A stretch of 64,000 nucleotides of DNA from Hyphomicrobiales bacterium (GTDB taxonomy: Bacteria > Pseudomonadota > Alphaproteobacteria > Rhizobiales > Rhizobiaceae). The translations under genes and the position numbers were made by a program. A model generated the notes under the pieces. It searched no databases. It worked only from the letters and a program-made list of their open reading frames with translations, and was not told the DNA's origin. The DNA lies in NCBI GenBank assembly GCA_900472575.1, contig UCIV01000005.1, positions 166,457 through 230,456 on the forward strand, read 5' to 3'. Shown here one piece after another: positions 15,990 through 26,000 of this stretch; within the stretch, counting starts at the first letter, position 1, and every line of letters begins with the position of its first letter.

Positions 15990-16982
15990 ATGATCACGCG
16001 TAGCAAGAGTATTGACCAACAGGGCCAGTTAAAAGCGGCAGCAGAGATGGCGTTCAACAAGCTGACGCCGACAATATTCCACGAACAATGGTGGCTGGAA
16101 GCTGCCACACGCGGGCGGGTCGATTTCGTCGAGGTGACCGATGGCGGACGAACGGTCGGGCGCCTTCCCTATATGGTCAATTCCCGATACGGCCTGACGA
16201 GCAGCAACATGCCGACGCTGACGCATTTTCTCGGCCCGGGCATCGACGACGGCGGCGGCAGCGAAGCCAATCGCTATGTCAAACGCCATTCGATCACGCA
16301 GGAACTTATCCGCAAACTCCCGCCGCTTTCATCCTTCCGTCAGAAGATGCATCGCGGCGTATGTGACGCCCTGCCCTTTCAGGCACAGGGCTACAATGTC
16401 CAGGTTCAGTTCACTTTCGAAATAGAGCCCTACCCGGACGCCGTAATCTGGAAGGCGATGCGCGACAAGACACGCAATGTCATCCGCCGGGCCGCGGAGA
16501 ATTTCGACGTTCATGAAAGTTCGGATCCGGAAGCCTTCTTCCACCTTTCTGCGGCCCATCTCGAAGAAAAGAGCCTGCAGGCCAATATCGATTTCGGCGT
16601 TTGCAAGGAAGTCGCGATCCAGGCGGTCACTCGCGGACGCGGCCACATCTGGGTCGCACGAGAGAGCGCAACCGGCAGGCCGAAGGCGGCGATTTTCTGT
16701 GTCTTCGACAACAGCACTTATTATTACCTGATGTCGACCCGCGCACCGGATGCCGGCAACGGCGTCGTACCGCTTCTGCTCTGGAACGCGATCCAGTCTG
16801 CTGCGGCTATGGGCCGTGTCTTCGATTTCGACGGGATCGTCAACGCGGGCTCGATCCTGCTGTTCTCCGGCTTCGGCGGCAAGACATCGCCCCGTTATAT
16901 CGTTACCAAGGCCAGCATGCCCTATCGCGTGCTGCGACAGATCCGGCGGATGGATTCCTCGGTCACTAACACATTTTGCTGA
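15990..16982 (+). CDS. FemAB/GNAT-like acyltransferase in polysaccharide locus
   Basis: The 330-residue soluble protein has two tandem acetyltransferase-like halves. TPTIFHEQWWLEAAT (residues 26-40) resembles the start of BioF2-like/FemAB domains. The second half has the helical arm KAMRDKTRNVIRRAAE followed by the beta strands HIWVARE, PKAAIFCVFD and YYYLMSTR, as in GNAT_6 proteins. Relatives in polysaccharide loci are thought to transfer an acyl or amino-acyl group to a sugar. No catalytic residue assignment is possible. The start at 15990 is weakly supported by GAGGCTAGG; an ATG at 16047 is an alternative but would remove part of the first domain. The gene ends 5 bases before the tRNA-Gln on the other strand. 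Confidence 0.65.
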   Translation: MITRSKSIDQQGQLKAAAEMAFNKLTPTIFHEQWWLEAATRGRVDFVEVTDGGRTVGRLPYMVNSRYGLTSSNMPTLTHFLGPGIDDGGGSEANRYVKRHSITQELIRKLPPLSSFRQKMHRGVCDALPFQAQGYNVQVQFTFEIEPYPDAVIWKAMRDKTRNVIRRAAENFDVHESSDPEAFFHLSAAHLEEKSLQANIDFGVCKEVAIQAVTRGRGHIWVARESATGRPKAAIFCVFDNSTYYYLMSTRAPDAGNGVVPLLLWNAIQSAAAMGRVFDFDGIVNAGSILLFSGFGGKTSPRYIVTKASMPYRVLRQIRRMDSSVTNTFC

Positions 16983-16986
16983 AATA

Positions 16987-17061
16987 TGGCTGGGGCGCCA
17001 GGATTCGAACCTGGGAATGCCGGTACCAAAAACCGGTGCCTTACCGCTTGGCGACGCCCCA
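16987..17061 (-). tRNA. tRNA-Gln (anticodon UUG)
   Basis: Read on the minus strand, the 75 bases fold into a canonical cloverleaf. The acceptor stem is TGGGGCG/CGCCCCA, the anticodon arm CCGGT-TTTTGGT-ACCGG places TTG at positions 34-36, the T arm contains GGTTCGAATCC, the discriminator is G and CCA is encoded. It strongly resembles bacterial tRNA-Gln. Its 3' end points toward the polysaccharide locus, whose last gene ends 5 bases away. Confidence 0.97.
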
Positions 17062-17191
17062 ACACTTCCGTGACCGCATGAAGATGCCGCACGGCAGGCG
17101 CTTCCTCTAGCAAAGCTTTATCCCGCCCTCAACGGCTATCTTCGTTCATCCGGCTATTTTCCTTGCGATAGTTTTTGGAATAAAGCGGGAT

Positions 17192-18136
17192 ATGGCGAAG
17201 GAAAAGGCTGGCAAGACGCAAGGCATGGCAAGCGATATCGATTTCGACACCGAATTCTCACCGGACTACGGCCATGCCGTTCCGATTGCGCAGGACGTTC
17301 AGCGACTGACCGTCAACAATCCCTCCCCCTTCACTTTTTACGGCACCAACAGTTACATCGTCGGCAAATCCTCGCTGGCCGTCATCGATCCCGGCCCCGA
17401 CAACGAAGCGCATTTCGATGCGCTGATGCGGGCCATCAACGGTCGGGAAGTCAGCCATATCTTCGTCAGCCATACACACAGAGATCATTCGCCGCTGGCA
17501 GCGCGCCTGAAGGACGCCACGGGTGCGTCAACGGTTGCAGAAGGCGCACATCGCGCGGCACGGCCGTTGCATGAAGGGGAGATCAATCCTTTTTCGGAAA
17601 GCGCCGATACGGAATTTCTGCCGGATATCGCGATTGCCGACGGGCAGGTGATCGAAGGCGATGGATGGGCGCTTTCGGCCATTCACACGCCCGGCCACAC
17701 GGCGAACCATTCCGTCTTCGCACTGAAGGATACCGGCATCGTGTTTTCGGCCGATCACGTGATGGCCTGGGCAACGACGATCGTTGCGCCCCCGGACGGA
17801 TCCATGGCCGATTTCATGGCTTCTGTCGAAAAGCTGCTGGCCCGCAAGGACCGGATCTATTTCCCCGGCCATGGCGGCCCGGTGCGCGAGCCTGCTTCAT
17901 TCCTGCGGGGTTTGCGGACCCATCGACGTATGCGGGAGCGAGCCGTGATGGAACGCATTCTGGCCGGCGACAGACTGATCGCCGACATGGTCAAGGCCAT
18001 CTACGTGAAGACCGATCCCAAGCTGCATGGCGCGGCAGCGCTTTCGGTTCTTGCCCATATCGAAGACCTTCTTGAAAAAGGGAGGGTAGCAACCGATGGG
18101 CCACCCTCGCTGCACGGAATCTATCGGCCGGTCTGA
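17192..18136 (+). CDS. Metallo-beta-lactamase fold hydrolase
   Basis: The 314-residue protein contains the metal motif SHTHRDH (H94, H96, D98, H99), HTPGHTANH near 167, SADHVMAW near 189 and FPGHGG near 226. The C-terminal 60 residues look like the winged-helix tail of LACTB2-type proteins. LACTB2 relatives include RNA endonucleases and general hydrolases; the substrate here is unknown. The start MAKEKAGK is accepted; a second in-frame Met lies at residue 12. The gene is monocistronic in appearance and converges on the DUF1499 gene. Confidence 0.85.
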   Translation: MAKEKAGKTQGMASDIDFDTEFSPDYGHAVPIAQDVQRLTVNNPSPFTFYGTNSYIVGKSSLAVIDPGPDNEAHFDALMRAINGREVSHIFVSHTHRDHSPLAARLKDATGASTVAEGAHRAARPLHEGEINPFSESADTEFLPDIAIADGQVIEGDGWALSAIHTPGHTANHSVFALKDTGIVFSADHVMAWATTIVAPPDGSMADFMASVEKLLARKDRIYFPGHGGPVREPASFLRGLRTHRRMRERAVMERILAGDRLIADMVKAIYVKTDPKLHGAAALSVLAHIEDLLEKGRVATDGPPSLHGIYRPV

Positions 18137-18178
18137 CAGAATTGCCTGTCGCATTGCTTACGCAATCCGGTTGCGACT

Positions 18179-19072
18179 TTAGCCGCCAGAGAGCCCGAGC
18201 AGTTCGGCGTCGAGGCGGTCGAGAAAATCCTCGGCGATCTCCGCACCGAAACCGAGATCATGCGGCCCATAGCGAGAGACGACACGGATATCGACAAAGG
18301 TCGTTTCGGCATCCTCGCGCAAACGGATGACAACATCGAAACGCAATCCGGCGATCAATGTGCGGGTCGCCCCCTGCAACACGACCTCGGTCGGATTGCC
18401 GACAGCGCCATCCAGTGATGGTTCGGGCCGTGGCACCGGCACTGGTGCGATATCGGGGACCGGCGCCTGGTCATCTTTCGGCGCGCTTCGCTCGGTCCGG
18501 TCAGGCTCGACCAGCGAAAGCCCGTTGGTCTTTGCAATCGCAATTCTGGCGGACAGGGATGCCTTGCGGACGCCATCATAAACACGGTCAAGCGCACCCT
18601 CATACCGCCTGCCGATCAAACCCGGGTAAGCTGCGAACTGGGCACGCCGCTCGCCTGCCGCAGGCACCGGGGGTCTGGGAAGCCAGCGCTGGGCGAAATG
18701 CAATTCGGAGATAAAAGCCGGCGGATCAGCCAGATCGGTAGAAATGTCGTAGATTGCCGGCTTCGCATAATATTGCACGGCCCCATAAGCGACTGTGCCA
18801 AGCGGCAATGCCGCATAGATCAGCCCCTTCATGGCCGCAACGCCGCCATCGGCCCCAACCTGCCACAAGCGAACAAGGCCAACGAGCGAAAGCGGCAGGG
18901 ATACGGCAGCGATGGCTGCGGACAGGAACAGAAGCGCCAGGAAATCCGGTTCGTTCAACGGGCCGAAACGATGGGCAAGAGCCACAATCACGAACAGCAG
19001 CAATGCCGACAAAGCCAACCGCTGGCCAAGATAGGCGGATTGGGAAACGGGCCGGACGAAACGGACAGTCAT
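18179..19072 (-). CDS. DUF1499 family membrane protein
   Basis: The 297-residue protein has three hydrophobic segments (about residues 15-35, 45-70 and 85-100) and then a soluble DUF1499 domain (about 110-297) with a proline-rich insert (PVPDIAPVPVPRPEP). The ending RVVSRYGPHDLGFGAEIAEDFLDRLD is characteristic of DUF1499, as I recognise it. No function is established. The ATG at 19072 is preferred; an in-frame TTG four codons upstream is possible because GGAG sits closer to it. Confidence 0.75.
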   Translation of the reverse strand: MTVRFVRPVSQSAYLGQRLALSALLLFVIVALAHRFGPLNEPDFLALLFLSAAIAAVSLPLSLVGLVRLWQVGADGGVAAMKGLIYAALPLGTVAYGAVQYYAKPAIYDISTDLADPPAFISELHFAQRWLPRPPVPAAGERRAQFAAYPGLIGRRYEGALDRVYDGVRKASLSARIAIAKTNGLSLVEPDRTERSAPKDDQAPVPDIAPVPVPRPEPSLDGAVGNPTEVVLQGATRTLIAGLRFDVVIRLREDAETTFVDIRVVSRYGPHDLGFGAEIAEDFLDRLDAELLGLSGG

Positions 19073-19272
19073 TTTGCGGCGCAAGCTCCGGACGAAACAA
19101 TCAAGACTGTGTAGGACAGGTGTCGCAAGAATGGAATCTCAAAGCTTCATGGGCCACTGCTGACGCCCTCTGCTGCCGGTTTTTCCACCTCGATTTTTTT
19201 CATGCCCCGCGCATTTCATCGTCGAATGCTCTACATACCTGTTCGCGGCTCGTCCGTGCGACCTGATGGAGC

Positions 19273-19548
19273 ATGACCATGCGTCTTTCCCGAATTCTCA
19301 TCCCCTCGGCACTGCTTCTCATTCTGGCCTCGTGCCAGACGATGACACCGGAGGAGCGGCGAGCGGCCGACGAGCGCACCTGCGCAGGCTACGGTTTTCG
19401 CGCCAAAACGGATGCCATGGCGCGATGCCTGCTCGATATCGAACTCGACCGACGCGCACAGACCCGCTCGATGATGGAACGCAACGACCAGATGTTCTGG
19501 CACTCACCGATCGTGGTCGAACGGCGCGTGATCGTTCACAGACCGTAA
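19273..19548 (+). CDS. Small lipoprotein
   Basis: The 91-residue protein has a lipoprotein signal with lipobox LASC (Cys at residue 21). Thereafter it is hydrophilic, with two further cysteines (in RTCAGYGFRAKTDAMARCL) and an aromatic and basic C-terminus. The C-x-GYGF-x-DAMARC pattern is common in small alphaproteobacterial lipoproteins without known role. The start may be 19273 or the ATG two codons later; TGGAG lies at a better distance from the second. It converges with the VOC gene six bases downstream. Confidence 0.7.
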   Translation: MTMRLSRILIPSALLLILASCQTMTPEERRAADERTCAGYGFRAKTDAMARCLLDIELDRRAQTRSMMERNDQMFWHSPIVVERRVIVHRP

Positions 19549-19554
19549 GACCCG

Positions 19555-19914
19555 CTACTGCCTGTACTGCAGCTCTATCCTGATGCCTTCGGGGCCATAG
19601 ACGAATATCTGACCGATACCTGCCCCCGGTATCTCATCGTGTTCGAGACGATAACCGGTCGCCGTCGCCCGGCTGATCGCATCGTTCCGATCGAAAAAGG
19701 CGAAGGCTGCGTGGTTGAGCATGCCTTGCGGAAAATCCTCCGGGCGCTCCACGACATTCAGATGGATGGCCGGATGGCCTTCGAGATAGAGCCAGTGGCC
19801 CGGCATGCTGAAAGGCGGGCGATACCCCTCCTCCACGCCAAGAAGCGTCGTCAAAAAATCGATCATCACAGCCGCATCGCGGGTGTGGATGTTGACATGA
19901 TCGAGATTCGGCAT
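19555..19914 (-). CDS. VOC/glyoxalase family protein
   Basis: The 119-residue single-domain protein begins LDHVNIHTRD and ends GIRIELQY, giving the paired beta-alpha-beta-beta-beta modules of the vicinal oxygen chelate fold. Possible metal ligands are H6, H53 in GHPAIHLN and the glutamate in RIELQ. VOC proteins range from glyoxalase I to ring-cleavage dioxygenases; sequence does not tell which. It lies downstream of ppdK in the opposite sense of numbering but on the same strand, about 90 bases apart. Confidence 0.8.
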   Translation of the reverse strand: MPNLDHVNIHTRDAAVMIDFLTTLLGVEEGYRPPFSMPGHWLYLEGHPAIHLNVVERPEDFPQGMLNHAAFAFFDRNDAISRATATGYRLEHDEIPGAGIGQIFVYGPEGIRIELQYRQ

Positions 19915-20001
19915 CGTCCCCTCCCCAGGTTTTCCGCCAGGGGCATACTAACATGAACGGCCAAGTTCACGCCATCCTGAGCGCCCTTCACGGCTGAAGG
20001 G

Positions 20002-22674
20002 TCAGGCGTTGCGCTTGGCGATAGCGGCCTGGGCTGCAGCGAGGCGCGCCACCGGCACACGGAAGGGCGAGCAGGACACATAGTCTAGATCGGCGTTTTC
20101 GCAGAAATGGATCGATGCCGGATCCCCGCCATGTTCGCCGCAAATACCCATCTTGAGATCAGGCTTGGTTCTGCGGCCGCGCTCGGCGGCAATCTGGATC
20201 AGTTCGCCGACGCCATCGAAATCCAGCGAGACGAAGGGGTCGTGCTCGATGATCCCTTTTCGCTGATAGGTCGGGATGAAGGTTGCTGCGTCATCGCGCG
20301 ACATGCCGAATGTGGTCTGGGTCAGGTCGTTGGTACCGAAGGAGAAGAACTCGGCGGTTTCGGCAATGACATGGGCGCGGATCGCGGCACGCGGCAGCTC
20401 GATCATCGTGCCGGCCAGATAACCGATCTCCATGCCGGTCTCTTTCCAGACATCGCGGGCAACGGCATCGATGACGCCCTTGACGTAATCGAGCTCTGCC
20501 CGGAGGCTGACCAGCGGTACCAGTATCTCCAGCTCCACCGGCTCGCCGGTCGCCTTGGCCGCTTCGGTTGCGGCCTCGAAAATGGCTCGCGCCTGCATTT
20601 CGGCGATCTCCGGATAGGAGATTGCAAGGCGACAGCCGCGATGGCCGAGCATCGGGTTGAATTCGTGGATCGCATCGATGCGGCGGGCAAGAAAATCGGC
20701 GGACATGCCCATCGCACGCGCGACATCGTCGATCTCGGCTTCCGTCTTGGGCAGGAATTCATGCAGCGGCGGATCGAGCAGGCGGATGGTTACCGGCAGG
20801 CCGTGCATGATGGTGAAAAGCTCAGTGAAATCCGAACGTTGCAGCGGCAAGAGTTTTGCCAGAGCAGCACGGCGCGCCGCCTCGTCTTCGGCAAGGATCA
20901 TCTCGCGCATCGCGTGGATGCGGTCACCTTCGAAGAACATGTGTTCGGTACGGCAAAGACCGATACCTTCCGCCCCGAAGGAGCGGGCCGAGCGCGCATC
21001 CTGAGGGGTGTCGGCATTGGTGCGGACCTGCATCCGGCGCGCCCTGTCGGCCCAGGCCATCAGCTTTCCGAAGTCACCGGAGAGTTCCGGCTGCTGCATG
21101 GCGACGCGGCCCTTGAGGATCTGACCTGATGAACCGTCAACGGTAACGATATCGCCTTTTCTGAGCGTCACGCCGCCGGCTCCGGTCAGGGTTTCGTTGC
21201 GCAGATCGACCCGCATCGAGCCCGCGCCGACGACGCAGGGGATACCCATGCCGCGCGCAACGACCGCCGCATGGCTGGTCATGCCGCCGCGTGTCGTCAG
21301 GATCGCTTCTGCCGCATGCATGCCGTGAATGTCTTCCGGGCTGGTCTCGATGCGCACGAGCACGACACGTTTTCCTTCGGCTTCCGCCGCGACCGCCTGT
21401 TCAGCGGTGAAAACGATCTCGCCGGTCGCCGCCCCCGGCGAGGCGGGAAGGCCGGAGCCGATCTGGTGGCGGGGGACGCGCGGATCGATGGTCGGATGCA
21501 GAAGCTGATCCAGCGACGGCGGGTCGATGCGACAGACCGCCTGTTCTTCCGAGATCAGCCCCTCCTCGACCATTTCCACGGCAACCCGCATGGCGGCCTT
21601 GGTCGTGCGCTTTCCCGTTCGCGTCTGCAGCATCCAGAGTTTTCCGCGCTCGACGGTGAACTCTACGTCCTGAAGATCCTGATAATGCTGTTCGAGACGA
21701 TCGCAGATGCCGCGGAATTCCTGAAACGCCTCGGGCATCAGCTTTTCCATCGACGGCTTTTCAGAGCCGGATGCAAGCCGGCCTTCCTCGGTGATCGACT
21801 GGGGCGTGCGGATACCGGCGACGACATCCTCGCCTTGCGCATTGGCGAGAAACTCGCCGTACAGGGCCTTTTCGCCGGTGGACGGGTTGCGGGTAAAGGC
21901 AACGCCGGTGGCGGAAGTCGAACCGAGATTGCCGAAGACCATGGCCTGGACGTTGACGGCCGTGCCCCAGGTTTCGGGGATGCGATGGAGCGTGCGGTAG
22001 GTCACGGCGCGGGCGTTGTGCCAGCTGGAGAAAACCGCTGCGATCGCCTTCCATAGCTGGACATGCGGGTCCTGCGGAAAACTCTCGTCCAGTTCGTCCT
22101 CGATCAGGCGCTTGTAGAGCGTGACGATATGCTGCCATTCGACGGCCGACAGATCGGTATCGTGCTGGCGACCGAGGCGACCCTTCTCGTCTTCCAGCAC
22201 CTCTTCGAAAATTTCGTTGTCGAGGCCCATGACGACATCGGCATACATCTGGATGAAGCGACGATAGCTGTCCCAGGCAAAACGGGCGTCGCCGGCATCA
22301 TGGCCGAGCGCCTGCACCGTTTCGTCGTTGAGGCCAAGATTGAGGACCGTGTCCAGCATGCCGGGCATGGAGGCGCGCGATCCGGAACGGACGGAAAGAA
22401 GCAGTGGCCTTTCACTGCCGCCGAAGATGCGACCGGTTTCCTTTTCAACCGCTTTCAGCCCGGCCAGAACATCAGCCTTCAGGTCGTCGCAGATCTTTTT
22501 GCCATTGCGGAAAAATTCGTGGCAGCAGTCACAGGTAATGGTCAGCCCCGGGGGGACCGGCAAGCCAAGGCTCGCCATTTCGGCGAGATGTGCCCCTTTG
22601 CCGCCCAGCAATGCGATATCCACCGCGCCGCCTTCTGCCTTACCACCGCCGAACCAGTAAACCCGTTTTGCCAT
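20002..22674 (-). CDS. ppdK: Pyruvate, phosphate dikinase
   Basis: The 890-residue protein has the full PPDK layout: an N-terminal ATP-grasp domain (about 1-340), a central phosphohistidine domain with GGMTSHAA (His468), and a C-terminal PEP/pyruvate barrel ending in GICGEHGGDP and the cysteine-containing YVSCSPFRVP. It interconverts pyruvate, ATP and phosphate with PEP, AMP and pyrophosphate, a gluconeogenic step in rhizobia. The ATG at 22674 (MAKRVYWFGGG) is preferred over 22692 because the conserved region starts there. The leader region carries the hairpin at 22823-22859. Confidence 0.97.
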   Translation of the reverse strand: MAKRVYWFGGGKAEGGAVDIALLGGKGAHLAEMASLGLPVPPGLTITCDCCHEFFRNGKKICDDLKADVLAGLKAVEKETGRIFGGSERPLLLSVRSGSRASMPGMLDTVLNLGLNDETVQALGHDAGDARFAWDSYRRFIQMYADVVMGLDNEIFEEVLEDEKGRLGRQHDTDLSAVEWQHIVTLYKRLIEDELDESFPQDPHVQLWKAIAAVFSSWHNARAVTYRTLHRIPETWGTAVNVQAMVFGNLGSTSATGVAFTRNPSTGEKALYGEFLANAQGEDVVAGIRTPQSITEEGRLASGSEKPSMEKLMPEAFQEFRGICDRLEQHYQDLQDVEFTVERGKLWMLQTRTGKRTTKAAMRVAVEMVEEGLISEEQAVCRIDPPSLDQLLHPTIDPRVPRHQIGSGLPASPGAATGEIVFTAEQAVAAEAEGKRVVLVRIETSPEDIHGMHAAEAILTTRGGMTSHAAVVARGMGIPCVVGAGSMRVDLRNETLTGAGGVTLRKGDIVTVDGSSGQILKGRVAMQQPELSGDFGKLMAWADRARRMQVRTNADTPQDARSARSFGAEGIGLCRTEHMFFEGDRIHAMREMILAEDEAARRAALAKLLPLQRSDFTELFTIMHGLPVTIRLLDPPLHEFLPKTEAEIDDVARAMGMSADFLARRIDAIHEFNPMLGHRGCRLAISYPEIAEMQARAIFEAATEAAKATGEPVELEILVPLVSLRAELDYVKGVIDAVARDVWKETGMEIGYLAGTMIELPRAAIRAHVIAETAEFFSFGTNDLTQTTFGMSRDDAATFIPTYQRKGIIEHDPFVSLDFDGVGELIQIAAERGRRTKPDLKMGICGEHGGDPASIHFCENADLDYVSCSPFRVPVARLAAAQAAIAKRNA

Positions 22675-23053
22675 TCCTGCCTCCCCGCGCATTTTTCTCT
22701 GAAATTCAGAGCTTTTGCAACAGCTTGGGAAATCATGGCGGCAGGATTATGTGCGCTGCAGCATTATGCAACAGGCAATTTGGCGCAATTTGGAGGTGAA
22801 TCCGAAGACGGGAGAGATAAAAGCTTTGCGGGGCCGGATCACACTCGGCCCCGCAAAGCCTTCCGCGTAGGACAGGAAACCCACGCGGGGGGTACATATT
22901 CGCCGAATGGCCTTTGCGCCCAAAGACGCCCCCCAGCCCCCGCCGAATCCGTAATTCTGCATAGCCATATACCACATCCCGCGCATCCCCTATATGGGTG
23001 AAACAACGTATATGTGACTACAATCAATTATGGCGCAAAAAACTCTCGTTTTT
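22675..23053. other. Intergenic region between smc and ppdK
   Basis: About 380 bases without a supported gene. It contains a perfect 14-base hairpin (listed separately) and a run of AT-rich sequence near 22960-23050. The ppdK promoter presumably lies between the hairpin and 22674. A minus-strand frame of about 79 codons crosses the hairpin and is judged spurious. Confidence 0.45.
22823..22859 (-). terminator. Intrinsic terminator-like hairpin downstream of smc
   Basis: Arms of 14 bases, GCTTTGCGGGGCCG and CGGCCCCGCAAAGC, pair perfectly around a 9-base loop. On the minus strand the stem is followed by TTTTATC. It would end transcription from smc about 195 bases beyond its stop codon, before ppdK. 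Because it also lies about 150 bases upstream of ppdK, attenuation of ppdK is a possible alternative. Confidence 0.75.
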
Positions 23054-26000
23054 TTAGCTCGCCTCACGCAGCAGCTCAGCGGTCTGGAGATCGACCGAAA
23101 CCAGCTGGGAAACACCCTGCTCTGCCATTGTCACGCCGAAGAGCCGGTTCATGCGCGCCATGGTGATCGGATTATGGGTGATGATGACGAAGCGTGTCTC
23201 GGTCGAGGCGGCCATTTCGTCCATCAGGTTACAGTAGCGCTCGACATTGTGGTCGTCGAGCGGCGCATCCACTTCGTCCAGAACGCAGATCGGAGCGGGA
23301 TTGGTAAGGAAGACGGCGAAGATCAGCGCCATCGCCGTCAATGCCTGTTCGCCGCCTGAGAGAAGCGTCATCGTCTGCGGCTTCTTGCCGGGTGGGCGGG
23401 CGAGGATTTCAAGCCCGGCTTCCAGCGGATCCTCGGATTCGATCAGCTGCAATTCTGCCGTACCGCCGCCGAAAAGGTGGGTGAACAAGCGCTGAAACTG
23501 GGTGTTGACCACATCGAAAGCGGCAATCAGGCGCTCGCGACCTTCCTTGTTGAGGCTCTGGATGGCACCACGCAGCTTGCGGATCGCGTCGACCACGTCG
23601 TCGCGCTCGCGGATGAGCGTCGCAAGCTTGTCGGAAAGTTCCTTCTGCTCCTCGTCGGCACGCAGATTGACGGCGCCGAGCCGCTCGCGCTCCATTTTCA
23701 GGCGGTCGACCTCGCGTTCGATGGCGCGGATATCCGGAACAGGCTGGCCCGGCTGCAGGCCGGTGAGGCGCAGGACTTCCGGCGGCGAGACATTCAAGGC
23801 CTCGCGAATACGCTGTTCGCTCTCGTGGCGCCTTTCGGCTGCGGAAACCAGTCGCTCCTCGGCACGCCCGCGTTTTTCGCGCGCATCGGCAAGCTCAGAA
23901 AGAGCGGTTGCGGCACGCTGGTCCGCTTCGCGCTGGCGAGTTTCAGCAATGACCAGTTCGTCAGCTGCGAGTTTTCGCGCAGCCTCCGCCTTTTGCAGTT
24001 CGGACATCAGGCTGCGGCGACGATCGTCGACCTCTTCGGGCGCGGCTTCCAGCTCGACGATCTCGTCACGCGCCTCTTCCTTGCGCTCGCGCAGGCTGTC
24101 GATATGGGCGGCGGCGCTATCGGCGCGGGCCTTCCAGGACGAGCGTTCCTGGGCGATGGCAGCGATACGGCGCTTGCGGGCTTCGAGTTCTCGGCTCAGG
24201 CCTTCATAGCGGGCACGCGCTTCGGCCAGCCGGCCACGATCGGTTGCAACAGTGGCCTGCTGGTCACGCAGGCGATTGTCGAGATCCGACAGGTCCGGGG
24301 CATTTTCGAGTTCGATACGGGCGTTTTCGCCCTGAACATCGACATCCTCAATTTGCGTATCGACCTGATTGAGCGCCTCGGTGACCACATCGCGGCGACG
24401 CATGAGATCGCCTGAGGCGCGTTCCGCAGCGGCCAGCGCCTCACGGGCATCGGCAACCTGACGTGTGGCAAGCCGCACCCGGTCGCGAGCATCGGCAAGC
24501 AGCCGCTCGCTCGTTGCGATCTCGGCGACGGCATCGGCGAGCAGGCTTTCGCATTCGGCCAGAACATCTCGGGCTTCGTCGATCTCGGCTTCGAGTTCGG
24601 AAAGGCGGTTCTTCTGCGACAGGCGCAGTGCAGCCGCTCCGGGTGCTTCCGATCCGGTGACATGGCCATCCCAGCGATAGACAGCACCCTCTTTGGTCAC
24701 AAGCCGCTGGCCGGGCTTCAGCGATGCCATCAGGCTCTGCGCGTTACCGGCAGAGGCGATCCCGATCTGCGCTAATGCGCGAGTAAGTTCCGGCGGGGCG
24801 GTGACACGGGCCGACAGCGGCTCGACGCCATCCGGCAGGCGCGGATCGTCGGAGCTGTCACCGGTCACCGACCAATAACTGGGGGCCGCGTCATCGACCG
24901 GGCTTTCGAGATCGTCCCCGAGAGCTGCCCCAAGCGCCGCCTCGTAACCGCGCTCGACATGGATCATTTCGGCAACCGGCACGTAGTCGCCTGAGGCGGC
25001 GCCGGCAGCGAGCATCTTCCTGATCGTGCGGGCTTCGGTCTCCAGCCCGTTGACCTTGGTCTTTGCATCCTCCACCGGACGGCGCGCGGAGACTTCCGCA
25101 GAGCGGGTGGAGTTGAGTGCGGCTTCGGCCTCTTCGGCAGCGGCAGTAGCATCCTCCAGCGCCATCTCGGCGGCTTCGACCAGTTCCGCCTTTTCCTCCG
25201 GGTCATCAAGTGCGCCGAGCCGTTCGGAAACGGCATCGAGTTCGGCCGCCGCATCCTGCCGCTGGCGATCGAGGCGCTGACGACGTTCTGAAAGATCACG
25301 GATCAGACGTTCGAGCTGGTTGCGACCGGCGGCGGCTTCGGCGCGCTCACCGGTGATCGTCGCCAGCAGTTGCTCGCTCTCAGTAAGGGCTGCGCCTGCC
25401 GCCTCGAATGCTTCGCCGAGATCGGCGCTTTCGGCACCACTATCCGCCAGCATGTCGTTCAGCTCGGCTTCTTCCTCGTCCAGTTTTTCAAGGAAAGACG
25501 TATTGTCGGCGGCGAGCTGTTCCTCGCGGCGAATGTCTTCGGCCAGTTGCGCCAGGCGCCGGGTCAGCTCGTCGCGGCGCTTGAGCAGTCGTCCGGCCTC
25601 CTCTTCCAGCTGGCTTCGGGCGATCTGCAGGCGCTGCAGGGCGGCACCGGCTTTCGCCTCCTCCTCGCGCAGTTCCGGCAGTTTGAGGCTGGCGACGGCC
25701 TGATCCTTGGCCGCCTCCATCTGGCCTTGCGCCTTTTCGGCTACCGTGACGGTGATCTGGTTCAGCGCGGTCTGGGCTTCCAGCTCCGCCTGCTCGGCCT
25801 CGACCCAGCGGATATGCAGAAGCATCGCCTCGCGGGCGCGGATATCGGCCGACAGCGACTTGAAGCGGTTTGCCTGTCGGGCCTGACGTTTCAGGCTTTC
25901 GATCTGGCTTTCCAGCTGGACGACGACATCTTCGAGACGCTCGAGATTGGTCTCGGCGGCGCGCAGGCGAAGTTCCGCCTCGTGGCGGCGCGAATGCAGG

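Noticed and set aside
16987..17061. Complete integrated element next to tRNA-Gln
   Set aside because: No integrase, excisionase or duplicated att sequence is visible in the window.
22747..22986. Minus-strand frame of 79 codons upstream of ppdK
   Set aside because: It runs through the 14-base hairpin, has no ribosome site, and its composition is not protein-like.
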